A stretch of 16,630 bases of DNA from Flavobacteriales bacterium. Its GTDB lineage: Bacteria; Bacteroidota; Bacteroidia; Flavobacteriales; BACL11. The translations under genes and the position numbers were made by a program. Numbering within the stretch: position 1 is the stretch's first letter; each line of letters opens with the position of its first letter. Where the stretch lies: assembly GCA_002724895.1 (NCBI GenBank), contig PBQB01000102.1:1-16630 (forward strand), written 5' to 3'. Shown here piece by piece: positions 6,476 to 15,168 of this stretch. The notes below the pieces were generated by a model. The model saw nothing but the letters and a program-made list of their open reading frames with translations. It was not told the DNA's origin and did no database searches.

Positions 6476-7126
6476 TTAAATATGTTTTAATTTTGAAATT
6501 GTATTAATAGGTTCGCTTGAATTAAAAACAAAACTTCCAGCTACTAATACGTCAGCACCACTTTTAATAAGTTTACTATAATTTTTATCATTTACACCAC
6601 CATCAACTTCAATTAAAAAATTATTTTCTGTTTTTTGTCTTAATTTATCTAGCTCCTCTATTTTTTTATAAGTATTTTCAATAAATCTTTGTCCTCCAAA
6701 TCCTGGATTTACTGACATTATACATACCATATCTAAATCATTAATGACTTCTTTTAAAAGATTTATTGGTGTATGTGGATTTATTGCAACACCTGCCTTC
6801 ATTCCTTCCTCCTTTATAGCATGAATTGTTCTATGAAGATGATTACAAGCTTCTAAATGTATAGTTAATATATCAGCTCCACATTTTTTAAAATCTTTTA
6901 TATACCTGTCTGGTTCTACAATCATTAAGTGAACATCCATTGGCTTTTGAGCAATTTTTTTGATACTTTTTATAACTGGCATTCCAAATGAAATATTGGG
7001 TACAAATACACCATCCATTACATCTATATGAAACCAGTCAGCTTTACTGTTATTTACTAATTCACAATCTTTATCTAACTTTCCAAAGTTTGCAGCTAAT
7101 ATTGATGGAGCAATTAAATGAGACAT
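6476..7126 (-). CDS. rpe: Ribulose-phosphate 3-epimerase
   Basis: 216 residues, normal for the family. It interconverts ribulose 5-phosphate and xylulose 5-phosphate in the pentose phosphate pathway, in the cytoplasm. The TIM-barrel signature is complete: IAPSILAANF (5-14), FHIDVMDGVFVPN (32-44) with metal ligands His33 and Asp35, VHLMIVEP with His66, MSVNPGFGGQ (137-146) phosphate loop, and EVDGGV (173-178) with Asp175. It lies downstream of rpoD behind the rpoD terminator. No TAnnTTTG is visible in the 47-bp gap, so its transcription may depend on readthrough or on an unrecognised promoter. Confidence 0.96.
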   Translation of the reverse strand: MSHLIAPSILAANFGKLDKDCELVNNSKADWFHIDVMDGVFVPNISFGMPVIKSIKKIAQKPMDVHLMIVEPDRYIKDFKKCGADILTIHLEACNHLHRTIHAIKEEGMKAGVAINPHTPINLLKEVINDLDMVCIMSVNPGFGGQRFIENTYKKIEELDKLRQKTENNFLIEVDGGVNDKNYSKLIKSGADVLVAGSFVFNSSEPINTISKLKHI

Positions 7127-7144
7127 ATATGGTTAAATTTTGTA

Positions 7145-7170
7145 ATAAAAAAAGGGCTTTTAGCCCCTCT
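7145..7170 (-). terminator. Intrinsic terminator after rpoD
   Basis: In the minus direction GGGCT-AAA-AGCCC is followed by seven T (bases 7153-7147 on the plus strand are A). It sits 4 bp after the rpoD stop, between rpoD and rpe. Confidence 0.82.
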
Positions 7171-7173
7171 TTA

Positions 7174-8037
7174 TTATCCTAGATAAGTTTTAAGTATTTT
7201 ACTTCTAGATGTTTGTTTTAATCTTCTTACAGCTTTTTCCTTAATCTGTCTTACTCTTTCTCTAGTTAAATCAAATTTTTCACCAATTTCTTCAAGAGTC
7301 ATAGCATGGCCTGCATTTAGACCAAAATATGAGGAGACAACATCTGCTTCTCTAGGTGTTAGAGTGTCAAGAGCTCTTCTAATTTCTTCTCGTAAAGACT
7401 CAAGCATTAAATCTGAATCTGGATTAGGACTTTCGTCAGAACCCATAACATCATATAAATTACTATCTTCTCCTTCAATTAGTGGAGCATCCATAGAAAC
7501 ATGTCTGCCTGTATTTTTAAGAGATTGTTTTACTTCTGTAAGTGAAAGATCTACAAGCTCAGCAATTTCTTCAGCAGTAGGAGGGCGTTCAAATTGTTGC
7601 TCTAGCTTGGCATATGCCTTATTTATTTTATTTATTGATCCAATTTTATTAAGTGGTAGTCTTACAATTCTAGATTGTTCTGCTAAAGCTTGTAAAATAG
7701 ATTGTCTAATCCACCAAACTGCATATGATATAAACTTAAATCCTCTTGTTTCATCAAATCTTTTAGCTGCTTTAATCAATCCTAAATTTCCTTCATTAAT
7801 TAAGTCAGGTAAAGTAAGACCTTGATTTTGATATTGTTTAGCAACGGAAACAACAAATCTAAGATTTGCTTTTGTAAGTTTGTCTAATGCTCTTTCATCG
7901 CCAGCTTTTATTTTTTGAGCTAACTCTACTTCTTCTTCTGCTGTAATTAAATCTACTCTTCCAATCTCTTGTAAATACTTATCAAGAGAAGCAGTTTCTC
8001 TGTTGGTAACTTGTTTGGTTATTTTTAGCTGTCTCAT
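7174..8037 (-). CDS. rpoD: RNA polymerase primary sigma factor (short Bacteroidota type)
   Basis: 287 residues, far shorter than the E. coli protein. It has no long acidic region 1.1 or non-conserved insert, as usual in Bacteroidota. Region 1.2 is near [10 protein letters not shown] (17-26). Region 2 includes [13 protein letters not shown] (78-90) and [15 protein letters not shown] (100-114), the -10-type recognition and melting segment. Region 3 follows [12 protein letters not shown] (127-138). Region 4.2 is [20 protein letters not shown] (246-265), the helix-turn-helix for the upstream element. It directs transcription from TTG/TAnnTTTG promoters, several of which occur in this window. It follows pnp with a 65-bp gap. 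Confidence 0.97.
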   Translation of the reverse strand: MRQLKITKQVTNRETASLDKYLQEIGRVDLITAEEEVELAQKIKAGDERALDKLTKANLRFVVSVAKQYQNQGLTLPDLINEGNLGLIKAAKRFDETRGFKFISYAVWWIRQSILQALAEQSRIVRLPLNKIGSINKINKAYAKLEQQFERPPTAEEIAELVDLSLTEVKQSLKNTGRHVSMDAPLIEGEDSNLYDVMGSDESPNPDSDLMLESLREEIRRALDTLTPREADVVSSYFGLNAGHAMTLEEIGEKFDLTRERVRQIKEKAVRRLKQTSRSKILKTYLG

Positions 8038-8102
8038 ATCAATTTATTTAGGTCCGCCTTACTTATACGTTTGGCAAATTAAAAGGTTACATTTATTATG
8101 AT

Positions 8103-10223
8103 TTATTTTTTAGTTTTTTCTAATAAAACTTTTCTTGACAATTTTAATTTACCGCTTTTCTCATCAATTGCAATTAGTTTTACCTGAACTTCATCACCTT
8201 CTTTCAGTATATCTTCAACTTTTTCTACTCTTTCCCATGCAAGTTCAGATATATGTAATAAGCCATCTGTATTGGAAGAAATTCCTACAAATGCACCATA
8301 TGGCATGATTGATTTTACTTTACCGGTATATATTTTGTCAATTTCAGGAACAAATGCAATTGAACGTATTTTCTCTACAGCTAAATCTATTTTTTCTTGA
8401 TTAGTTCCAAGAATTTCAACAATTCCTTGTTCGTCTACTTCTTCCACAGAAATATTTGTTTCGGTAGAAGCTTGTAATTCTTGAATAATTTTACCTCCTG
8501 GACCAATTATACCTCCAATAGTTGATTTTGGTACTTTAAGAACAATTATTTTTGGAGTTTGAGGTTTAAGATTTTCTCTTGGCTCGCTAATAACATCTGT
8601 TATTTTGTCTAAAATATGTAATCTTCCTTCTTTGGCTTGATGTAATGCTTTTGATAAAATATCATATGATAATCCTTGAATTTTTATATCCATTTGACAA
8701 GCAGTGATACCATCTTTTGTTCCAGTTACTTTAAAGTCCATATCTCCCAAGTGATCCTCATCACCAAGTATGTCAGAAAGAATAGCATATTTACCATCTT
8801 TATCTGAAATTAGCCCCATTGCTATACCTGAAACAGGCTTGCTTATTTTAATTCCAGCATCCATTAGTGCTAATGTTCCAGCACATACTGTAGCCATTGA
8901 AGATGATCCATTAGATTCTAAAATGTCTGAAACGATTCTAACAGTATATGGATTGTTTTCAGGAATAACTTTTTTTAATGCTCTTTGTGCTAAGTTTCCA
9001 TGCCCAATTTCACGTCTACTAGTTCCTCTTAACATTCTTGCTTCTCCAGTAGAAAAAGGTGGGAAATTATAATGTAGGTAAAAGTCTTCGTGTCCTTGAT
9101 ATGTAACCCCATCTAAACGATTAACATCTGTAGCAGAACCTAGAGTTACTGTTGTTAATGATTGAGTTTCTCCTCGAGTAAATACAGCAGAGCCATGAGG
9201 AGTTGGTAAATAATCTATTTCACACCAAATAGGTCTAATTTCTGAAGTTGTTCTACCATCTAATCTCTTTCCTTCATTTAAAACTAAGGTTCTTATGGCT
9301 TCTTTTTCTACATCATGATAATATGTATTGATATGATTTTCATCATATTTTTCTATTTCCTCATCAGATAACTTGAGAATCCATTCTTGTTTTATATTAT
9401 TAAATTTTTCTTTTCTTTCATCCTTAGATAATCCTTGAGAAGCTATATTATATACTAAATCATAAGTGTCTTTTTTAATTCTTGTTTTTAGCTCTTCATC
9501 ATGATTTTCATGACAATAGGTTCTTTTAGGAGACGAAGTTGAAATTTTATTTGCAAGTTTTATTTGAGCTTCACATTGTTTTTTGATAGCATCATGAGCT
9601 ATTTTGATTGCTTCTATCATTTCATCTTCTGAAACTTCATTCATTTCACCTTCTACCATAGCGACACTATCTGATGATGCTCCTACCATCAAATCAATAT
9701 CTGCACTTTCTAATTGCTCTGATGAAGGATTAATTATAAAATTATTGTTAATTCTAGCTACTCTCACTTCAGAAATAGGTCCATTAAATGGTATGTCAGA
9801 AATAGCTAGTGCAGATGATGCTGCCAAAGCAGCTAAAGCATCTGGTTTAACATTTGGATCGTGTGAGTTTAGTGAAATCATTATTTGTACTTCAGCATGA
9901 TAGTCACTAGGGAACATTGGTCTTAATATTCTATCAACCAGTCTCATAACTAGTATTTCTTGATCTGTTGGTCTAGCTTCCCTTTTTAAAAAACCTCCTG
10001 GAAATCTACCATCAGCCGCAAATTTTTCTCTATAATCAACAGTTAGTGGTAAAAAATCTACTCCTTCTTTTGCTTCTGGACTTGATACAACTGTTGCTAA
10101 TAGGTGTGTTTTACCCATTCTAACTTCAACTGAACCATGAGCTTGTTTTGCTAATTTTCCTGTTGAAATTGATATTTCTCTTCCATCTTCTAACGTAATT
10201 ATTTGTTTTTCTTCTTTTATCAT
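8103..10223 (-). CDS. pnp: Polyribonucleotide nucleotidyltransferase (PNPase)
   Basis: 706 residues, normal for the family. It degrades RNA 3' to 5' by phosphorolysis, as a trimer in the cytoplasm. Two RNase PH domains come first. The N-terminal one contains [14 protein letters not shown]. The second contains [13 protein letters not shown], the catalytic SNGSSSMA segment and [17 protein letters not shown] domain ([17 protein letters not shown]) and a C-terminal S1 domain ([15 protein letters not shown] ... [12 protein letters not shown]) follow. The gene is between rpsO and rpoD, a common flavobacterial order. A hairpin lies in the 55-bp gap after rpsO, and no own -7 element is seen there, so expression probably comes from readthrough or from a promoter inside rpsO. 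Confidence 0.98.
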   Translation of the reverse strand: MIKEEKQIITLEDGREISISTGKLAKQAHGSVEVRMGKTHLLATVVSSPEAKEGVDFLPLTVDYREKFAADGRFPGGFLKREARPTDQEILVMRLVDRILRPMFPSDYHAEVQIMISLNSHDPNVKPDALAALAASSALAISDIPFNGPISEVRVARINNNFIINPSSEQLESADIDLMVGASSDSVAMVEGEMNEVSEDEMIEAIKIAHDAIKKQCEAQIKLANKISTSSPKRTYCHENHDEELKTRIKKDTYDLVYNIASQGLSKDERKEKFNNIKQEWILKLSDEEIEKYDENHINTYYHDVEKEAIRTLVLNEGKRLDGRTTSEIRPIWCEIDYLPTPHGSAVFTRGETQSLTTVTLGSATDVNRLDGVTYQGHEDFYLHYNFPPFSTGEARMLRGTSRREIGHGNLAQRALKKVIPENNPYTVRIVSDILESNGSSSMATVCAGTLALMDAGIKISKPVSGIAMGLISDKDGKYAILSDILGDEDHLGDMDFKVTGTKDGITACQMDIKIQGLSYDILSKALHQAKEGRLHILDKITDVISEPRENLKPQTPKIIVLKVPKSTIGGIIGPGGKIIQELQASTETNISVEEVDEQGIVEILGTNQEKIDLAVEKIRSIAFVPEIDKIYTGKVKSIMPYGAFVGISSNTDGLLHISELAWERVEKVEDILKEGDEVQVKLIAIDEKSGKLKLSRKVLLEKTKK

Positions 10224-10245
10224 CTTGTTTTCTTTGTTTGTAATT

Positions 10246-10275
10246 AAAAAAAGGCAATAAGATTATTGCCTTTTT
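10246..10275 (-). terminator. Hairpin between rpsO and pnp (terminator or attenuator)
   Basis: A 7-bp stem GGCAATA/TATTGCC with a 4-nt loop lies at about 10253-10270. It is followed in the minus direction by seven T (10252-10246) and preceded by five A, so it can also form on the plus strand. It starts a few bases after the rpsO stop. Confidence 0.8.
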
Positions 10276-10278
10276 ACA

Positions 10279-10548
10279 TTATCTTCGGAGTCCTAATTCT
10301 TTAATTAACTTCCTGTATTTAATAATGTCTTTAGATTTTAAATAGTCTAATAATTTTCTTCTTTTTCCAACCATTATTTGAACTGATCTTTGTGTTCCAA
10401 AATCTTTTTTATTAACTTTTAAATGTTCTGTTAAGTGTTTTATTTTTGTAGTAAAAAGTGCTACTTGACTAAATACAGAACCTGTATCTTTTTCATTATT
10501 TCCGTATTTTTGGAATAACTTAGTTTTTTCTGTTGATGAAATACTCAT
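10279..10548 (-). CDS. rpsO: 30S ribosomal protein S15
   Basis: 89 residues, the standard S15 length. The sequence carries the S15 signature in order: KTKLFQKYGNNEKDTGSVFSQ, then LTEHLKVNKKDFGTQRS and MVGKRRKLLDYLKSKD with the final YRKLIKELGLRR. S15 binds 16S rRNA in the platform of the small subunit. It is preceded by a good -7 element (10579-10586) and followed by a hairpin before pnp. Confidence 0.98.
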   Translation of the reverse strand: MSISSTEKTKLFQKYGNNEKDTGSVFSQVALFTTKIKHLTEHLKVNKKDFGTQRSVQIMVGKRRKLLDYLKSKDIIKYRKLIKELGLRR

Positions 10549-10578
10549 TATATGCTTTTTTTAATCCTTTGTGGGCTG

Positions 10579-10586
10579 CAAATTTA
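10579..10586 (-). promoter_or_regulatory. rpsO promoter -7 element (TAAATTTG)
   Basis: A perfect TAnnTTTG on the minus strand, 30 bp before the rpsO ATG, predicting a leader of about 25 nt. A TTA about 18 bp upstream could serve as the weak -33 element. Confidence 0.65.
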
Positions 10587-10624
10587 ATAAAACAATTTAG
10601 ATACTAATTGTTTTTAAGAAGAAA

Positions 10625-11470
10625 TTATCCTTTGATTATTCTTAATATTTGGGCTAATTTTTCTTTTAGTTGCTTTCTTTCAATAATTGTATCAATAAAA
10701 CCATGATCTTTTAGAAATTCTGCTGTTTGAAATCCGTTAGGTAAATCTTTTCCAATAGTTTCTTTAACAACTTTTGGGCCTGCAAAACCGATTAATGCCT
10801 TTGGTTCAGCAATATTTATATCTCCAAGCATTGAGAATGAAGCAGTAGCTCCTCCAAAAGTAGGGTCTGTACAGATAGATATATATGGGATTTTTTCTTT
10901 AGCAAGTAATGCTAATTTTGCAGATGTCTTAGCTAGTTGCATCAAAGAAATACCTGCTTCCATCATTCTAGCTCCACCAGATTTAGAAATAATAATCATG
11001 GGAGATTTATTTTTTCTAGCATAATCTATTGCTCTTGAAATTTTTTCTCCAACTACCGACCCCATAGAGCCACCAATAAAACTAAAATCCATGCACGCAA
11101 TTACTACTTTATTTCCCTTTAAATTTCCATAGCCTGTTCTTACTGCATCTTTGAGACCAGTTTTTTTTTGCATAGATTTAACTCTATCACTATATTTTTT
11201 CTTATCCTTAAAAGATAAAGGATCAGATGAGCTCATATTTGAATCAAGTTCTAAGAATTTATTATTATCAAATAATAGTCTGAAATATTCTTTTGATCCA
11301 ATTCTACTATGGTAATTACAATTTGGACAACAATATAAGTTTGCTTTATGCTCAGCAGAAGTTATAATATGCTTACATTTCGGACATTGATTCCATAATC
11401 CATCAGGAGTCTCTTTTTTTTCATGTGTAGAAGTAGTAATTCCTTCTTTAATTCTTTTAAACCAACTCAT
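10625..11470 (-). CDS. accD: Acetyl-CoA carboxylase carboxyltransferase subunit beta
   Basis: 281 residues, normal length. The N-terminal zinc ribbon has Cys29-x2-Cys32-x15-Cys48-x2-Cys51, the AccD hallmark. The carboxyltransferase crotonase-like domain follows ([38 protein letters not shown], and [16 protein letters not shown]). With AccA it moves the carboxyl group from biotin to acetyl-CoA to give malonyl-CoA, the first committed step of fatty acid synthesis. Its ATG is one base after the fba stop (TAA-T-ATG), so the two are co-transcribed and probably translationally coupled. No accA is present in the window. Confidence 0.97.
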   Translation of the reverse strand: MSWFKRIKEGITTSTHEKKETPDGLWNQCPKCKHIITSAEHKANLYCCPNCNYHSRIGSKEYFRLLFDNNKFLELDSNMSSSDPLSFKDKKKYSDRVKSMQKKTGLKDAVRTGYGNLKGNKVVIACMDFSFIGGSMGSVVGEKISRAIDYARKNKSPMIIISKSGGARMMEAGISLMQLAKTSAKLALLAKEKIPYISICTDPTFGGATASFSMLGDINIAEPKALIGFAGPKVVKETIGKDLPNGFQTAEFLKDHGFIDTIIERKQLKEKLAQILRIIKG

Positions 11471-11471
11471 A

Positions 11472-12539
11472 TTAAATATTTCGATTAATATTATTTAAGT
11501 CATGAAAAGATGTAGTTAGTCTTTTTTTAAAAGTTAGTTCACCTTCTCTTAACCATACTCTTGGATCATAATATTTTTTATTAGGTTTTTCATCTCCTTC
11601 AGGATTACCAATTTGACTTTTAAGATATTCTTTCTTTTCTGAAAAATAATCTCTTACACCTGTAGTAAACCCCCATTGTAGATCAGTATCTATATTCATT
11701 TTAATTGCTCCGTATGAAATAGCTTCTTTAATTTCTTCTTTTGATGATCCTGATCCTCCGTGGAAAACAAAATCTATAGGTTTTTCTTCAGTATTATATA
11801 TTTTTTTTACATAGTCTTGAGAATTTCTAAGAATAATTGGAGTTAATTTTACATTTCCAGGTTTATATACACCATGAACATTACCAAAAGCGGCGGCAAC
11901 AGTAAATCTATCACTTATTTTTATTAATTCACTATATGCATATGCAACTTCTTCAGGCTGAGTATATAGCTTACTACTATCAATATCTGTATTATCTACT
12001 CCATCTTCTTCACCTCCAGTGACCCCTAGTTCAATTTCTAATGTCATTCCAATTTTTGACATTCTTTGTAAATAATCTTTACATGTTTGAATATTTTTTT
12101 CAATTGGTTCATCTGATAAGTCAATCATATGTGAACTGTACAAGGAATGTTTGTTTATTTTGTAAAATTTTTCTCCTTCTTCTAATAAGCCATCGATCCA
12201 GGGTAAATTTTTTCTAGAGCAATGGTCAGTATGTAAAATTACACTAGCGTTATATGCTTTAGCCATTTGATGGACATGCATTGCGCCAGAAATACCACCA
12301 TTTATTGATGCTAATTTATTTTTATTATTTAAGCCTTTACCTGCAAAAAAATCACAACCTCCTGTTGAGAATTGAATTATCACTGGTGAATTAACTTCAG
12401 AAGCGGTTTCTAAAACTGTGTTAACTGTACTAGTATTGGTAACATTTACAGCAGGAAGTGCATATTTGTTTTTTTTAGCATCTGAAAATACTTTTTGAAC
12501 ATCATCTCCTGTTAAAACGCCTGTTTTGAATTTTGTCAT
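11472..12539 (-). CDS. fba: Class II fructose-bisphosphate aldolase
   Basis: 355 residues, class IIA length. It cleaves or forms fructose 1,6-bisphosphate with Zn2+ in glycolysis and gluconeogenesis. Visible motifs: [14 protein letters not shown] (56-69); the metal and catalytic block LHTDHC (102-107, with Asp105 and His106); [14 protein letters not shown] (170-183); [12 protein letters not shown] (219-230, metal ligand His222); FHGGSGS (259-265, metal ligand His260); and MNIDTDLQW (281-289). First gene of the fba-accD pair, with a -7 promoter element 23 bp before its ATG. Confidence 0.97.
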   Translation of the reverse strand: MTKFKTGVLTGDDVQKVFSDAKKNKYALPAVNVTNTSTVNTVLETASEVNSPVIIQFSTGGCDFFAGKGLNNKNKLASINGGISGAMHVHQMAKAYNASVILHTDHCSRKNLPWIDGLLEEGEKFYKINKHSLYSSHMIDLSDEPIEKNIQTCKDYLQRMSKIGMTLEIELGVTGGEEDGVDNTDIDSSKLYTQPEEVAYAYSELIKISDRFTVAAAFGNVHGVYKPGNVKLTPIILRNSQDYVKKIYNTEEKPIDFVFHGGSGSSKEEIKEAISYGAIKMNIDTDLQWGFTTGVRDYFSEKKEYLKSQIGNPEGDEKPNKKYYDPRVWLREGELTFKKRLTTSFHDLNNINRNI

Positions 12540-12561
12540 ATTGTTTTTTTTAATTTGAAAG

Positions 12562-12591
12562 CAAAATTATAAGATTGTTCCAAAAATCTAA
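12562..12591 (-). promoter_or_regulatory. fba-accD promoter (TTA-N19-TAATTTTG)
   Basis: On the minus strand TAATTTTG is at 12569-12562 and TTA (in place of TTG) is at 12591-12589, 19 bp apart. The predicted start is near 12556, giving a leader of about 16 nt before the ATG at 12539. It lies in the divergent gap shared with the RNA methyltransferase gene. Confidence 0.65.
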
Positions 12592-12636
12592 GCATTATTT
12601 TGTAATAATTTAATATTATTGAATTTTAGAATAAAA

Positions 12637-13347
12637 ATGCTTACAAGTAAACAGATAAAATTTATAAAGTCATTATCATTAAAAAAAAATAGAATTCTTC
12701 ATAAATGTTTTATTGTAGAAGGAGAGAAGATGATTTCTGATTTGCTTAAATCCTCATTTGAAATCCTTGATTTATATGCTTCAGATAAATGGAATAATTC
12801 TGAAGTAGATTACATAAAATTATCTTCTAAACAACTACAAAGAATAAGTCAGTTTAAAAATGCAAATAAAGTTATTGCAATTGTAAAAATTCCTGAAAAA
12901 ATTATCTTAAAAGATACAGGTGTTACTCTGGTTCTTGATCAAATTCAGGATCCTGGTAATTTTGGTACAATTATTAGAATTTGCGATTGGTTTGGCGTTA
13001 AACAAATTATTTGTTCAAATGACACTGTTGATATGTATAATTCTAAAGTTGTTCAGTCTAGCATGGGTAGTATTTTTAGAGTTAATATTTTTTATAAAAA
13101 TCTAGTAGAATATCTGAAAAACGTCAATAATCCGGTTTATGCAACTTTAAAAAATGGGAACAGCATAAAAAAAATTAAAAAAAATAAAAACTGTCATATA
13201 ATTATTGGTAACGAAAGTAGGGGGATTTCAAATAACTTATTTTCGTATGTTGATGAAAAATTTTCTATAAATCAAACAAGTTCAGATGTAGATTCTTTAA
13301 ATGTTGCAGTAGCTACTGGAATAATTCTTTATGATTTCTGTGCTTAG
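12637..13347 (+). CDS. TrmH/SpoU family RNA 2'-O-methyltransferase
   Basis: 236 residues from the ATG at 12637. The frame extends to a TTG at 12619, but the ATG gives the usual MLTSKQIKFIKSL start. The N-terminal part (KCFIVEGEKMI) is the substrate-binding domain of this family. The SPOUT knot motifs are complete: motif 1 DQIQDPGNFGTIIRICDWFG, motif 2 IIGNESRGI and motif 3 SLNVAVATGIILY. The enzyme uses S-adenosylmethionine to methylate ribose 2'-OH in rRNA or tRNA. The nucleotide target cannot be determined. A 7-of-8 -7 element (TTATTTTG, 12595-12602) with TTG 17 bp upstream may drive it. The stop overlaps the convergent zinc-ribbon gene by 4 bp. Confidence 0.9.
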   Translation: MLTSKQIKFIKSLSLKKNRILHKCFIVEGEKMISDLLKSSFEILDLYASDKWNNSEVDYIKLSSKQLQRISQFKNANKVIAIVKIPEKIILKDTGVTLVLDQIQDPGNFGTIIRICDWFGVKQIICSNDTVDMYNSKVVQSSMGSIFRVNIFYKNLVEYLKNVNNPVYATLKNGNSIKKIKKNKNCHIIIGNESRGISNNLFSYVDEKFSINQTSSDVDSLNVAVATGIILYDFCA

Positions 13348-13628
13348 TTTCCTTGTGGTCTATATCTATCTTCCCATCTTAATCCTTCCCACCCACATTC
13401 ATTACATGAGTATCTTTTAAGATCAAATATTCTAAAGGAAATATGAAACAATATTTTGTCAATTTGTTTTCTTTTTGTTCTGTTTAATGCATTAGAGCAA
13501 TCAGGGCAAGCATTAGTGCAATTTTTAAATGTTTTTTTTCTTCCTATATTTAAAAATTTTATAATTATTAGAATTAAGCTGTAAATAACAAGTAGGATGA
13601 ATATTTTTATAAAAGGATCGTTAAACAT
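13344..13628 (-). CDS. Small membrane-anchored zinc-ribbon protein
   Basis: 94 residues from the ATG at 13628. The frame reaches a TTG at 13649 that would add seven residues, but the ATG is preferred. One transmembrane segment is at about residues 8-27 (IFILLVIYSLILIIIKF), followed by a basic stretch (RKKTFK). The soluble part has Cys41-x2-Cys44 and Cys75-x2-Cys78, a spacing that can hold one zinc ion, plus a lone Cys37. The end is tryptophan- and arginine-rich (GWEGLRWEDRYRPQ). By the positive-inside rule the zinc-ribbon domain should face the cytoplasm. No named family is recognised and the role is unknown. It converges on the RNA methyltransferase gene. Confidence 0.7.
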   Translation of the reverse strand: MFNDPFIKIFILLVIYSLILIIIKFLNIGRKKTFKNCTNACPDCSNALNRTKRKQIDKILFHISFRIFDLKRYSCNECGWEGLRWEDRYRPQGN

Positions 13629-13713
13629 ATATAATTTGATATATAACAATTTTAATAAAATTTATTAAACAATTGATAAATAGTCTGTTAAGTTATTAAA
13701 GATAAATTGTTAA

Positions 13714-14427
13714 TTATTCAAATGTAAATGATAACATCCATCCATTAGTATTTAAATCATTAATTAATTTTGTATATCCAGAATCATCTTTTGAAATTAT
13801 ATTTAAAAAACCATAAGATAACTTTATTTCAGGAGAAAATTTAAAATACTCTAAATAAAAATCAATACCAAATCCAACTTCACCTAACAGATCATCTTTT
13901 TTAAGCTTGATAATTTCTTCTCCTTCATCATCAATTTTGTCTTGTGAGGCAATATCCATACTATATTTTATTCCTGCTAGCAAATACGTTCTAAAGTTAT
14001 TGTATCTTTCTGATTTATATTTTATACTAATAGGAAAATCAATTAAAGTTGATTCAATAATTTTTTTTTCAAAAGTTGAAGTTTCATTATCATTAGTCAG
14101 TGTATATTCTAAATGACGTTCTCCAAAAATTAATGCAGGAATAAATCTTAAATCAGCATATTTTCCTATTCTAAAATTTGAAACAATTCCTAAATTAAAA
14201 CCTTTTTGACTTTTTGTATACAATGTTAAAAGTGAATCGTTATCAATTGTATTACTGTTCTTTTTTAAATTGAAGTTTAATTCATTAATACCAAGAGTAA
14301 ATCCAAAATGTATTTTTTTATGATCATATCTAGGCAGATTTTGTGGTTTTTTATATTGTTGAGCAACTACATTCAAACATAAAAATATATTTAAAATTAG
14401 AAAAATATTTTTTTTTAGAATATTCAC
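13714..14427 (-). CDS. porT: PorT-like type IX secretion outer-membrane beta-barrel protein
   Basis: 237 residues. Residues 1-22 form a signal peptide ending in VVAQ. The mature start (NLPRYDHKKIHFGFTLGIN) matches the PorT/SprT N-terminus. Alternating hydrophobic strands follow (FNLGIVSNFRIG, LRFIPALIFGERHLEY, IDFPISIKYKS, RTYLLAGIKYSMD, GEVGFGIDFYLEYF, FSPEIKLSYGF), and the protein ends in WMLSFTFE with a terminal aromatic strand. PorT/SprT is needed for type IX secretion and gliding in Bacteroidota. The position just behind menG (21 bp) supports the call, since menG-porT pairs are common in flavobacteria. An unrelated small outer-membrane barrel is the alternative. Confidence 0.75.
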   Translation of the reverse strand: MNILKKNIFLILNIFLCLNVVAQQYKKPQNLPRYDHKKIHFGFTLGINELNFNLKKNSNTIDNDSLLTLYTKSQKGFNLGIVSNFRIGKYADLRFIPALIFGERHLEYTLTNDNETSTFEKKIIESTLIDFPISIKYKSERYNNFRTYLLAGIKYSMDIASQDKIDDEGEEIIKLKKDDLLGEVGFGIDFYLEYFKFSPEIKLSYGFLNIISKDDSGYTKLINDLNTNGWMLSFTFE

Positions 14428-14448
14428 GATGAAATAACGTCTGTTAAT

Positions 14449-15168
14449 TTATTTTATTGCTACAAATAATGATACTATTCCGAATGATAATGGAATATAT
14501 TTCACTTTTTTAAAACCTATCTTTTTTAATAGATAAATAAACTCTTTATTTTTTGGAAAAGTTGCTACGGATTTTGGTAAATAAGAGTATGCCGCACCAT
14601 CTCTTGAAACCAAAGCACCAATTTTTGGTAAAATAAAATTAAAGTAAAGTTTGTATAATGTTTTAAATATTTTTTTTGTTGGAAAAGATGGTTCTAGTAT
14701 TACTATTTCCCCTTCTTTATTTAAAACTCTGTATATTTCATTAAGACCCTTTTCTAAATTTTCAAAATTTCTAACTCCAAATCCTACAGTGACTGCATCA
14801 AATTCATTATCTTTGAAAGGCATATCTTCAGAATCACCTTCATTAAATCTTATTCTTTTTGACAAATTCTTTTTCTTGATTTTTTGATTAGCAATATCTA
14901 ACATTCCATTGGATATATCTATTCCTATTATTTTAGCTTTAGTATATTTAGATGCACAAATTGCAAAATCACCAGTTCCAGTAGCTACATCAAGAATTTT
15001 TTTTGGGTTATTACTTAGTTTCTTTACTGCTTGTTTTCTCCATATATTATCCAATCCTGCAGAAAGTGTAAAGTTAAGAATGTCATAATTTGTAGCAATA
15101 TTATTAAACATAGTAATAATTTGTTGTTTTTTTCCTTCTTTTGAATTATATGGTTTTGTTTTAGTCAT
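14449..15168 (-). CDS. menG: Demethylmenaquinone methyltransferase
   Basis: 239 residues, normal for the MenG/UbiE family. The N-terminal MFNNIATNYDILN and LSAGLDNIWRKQAV segments and SAM motif ILDVATGTGDFAI are present, followed by GDSEDMPF, VGFGVRNF and RVLNKEGEIVILEPSFP, with SYLPKSVATFP near the end. It methylates demethylmenaquinone in the last step of menaquinone synthesis, fitting a respiratory chain that uses menaquinone. The start overlaps the kinase stop by 8 bp, so the two are translationally coupled. porT follows after 21 bp. Confidence 0.95.
   Translation of the reverse strand: MTKTKPYNSKEGKKQQIITMFNNIATNYDILNFTLSAGLDNIWRKQAVKKLSNNPKKILDVATGTGDFAICASKYTKAKIIGIDISNGMLDIANQKIKKKNLSKRIRFNEGDSEDMPFKDNEFDAVTVGFGVRNFENLEKGLNEIYRVLNKEGEIVILEPSFPTKKIFKTLYKLYFNFILPKIGALVSRDGAAYSYLPKSVATFPKNKEFIYLLKKIGFKKVKYIPLSFGIVSLFVAIK

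Noticed and set aside
7364..7825. Plus-strand 153-codon frame across rpoD
   Set aside because: It is fully antisense to a highly conserved sigma factor gene, and its Ser/Leu-rich translation is typical of a shadow frame.
8770..9900. Plus-strand frames of about 100 codons across pnp
   Set aside because: Both are antisense to conserved PNPase domains and have no promoter or start context.
12619..12636. TTG start at 12619 for the RNA methyltransferase
   Set aside because: The ATG at 12637 gives the usual family N-terminus; the six extra residues have no family support.
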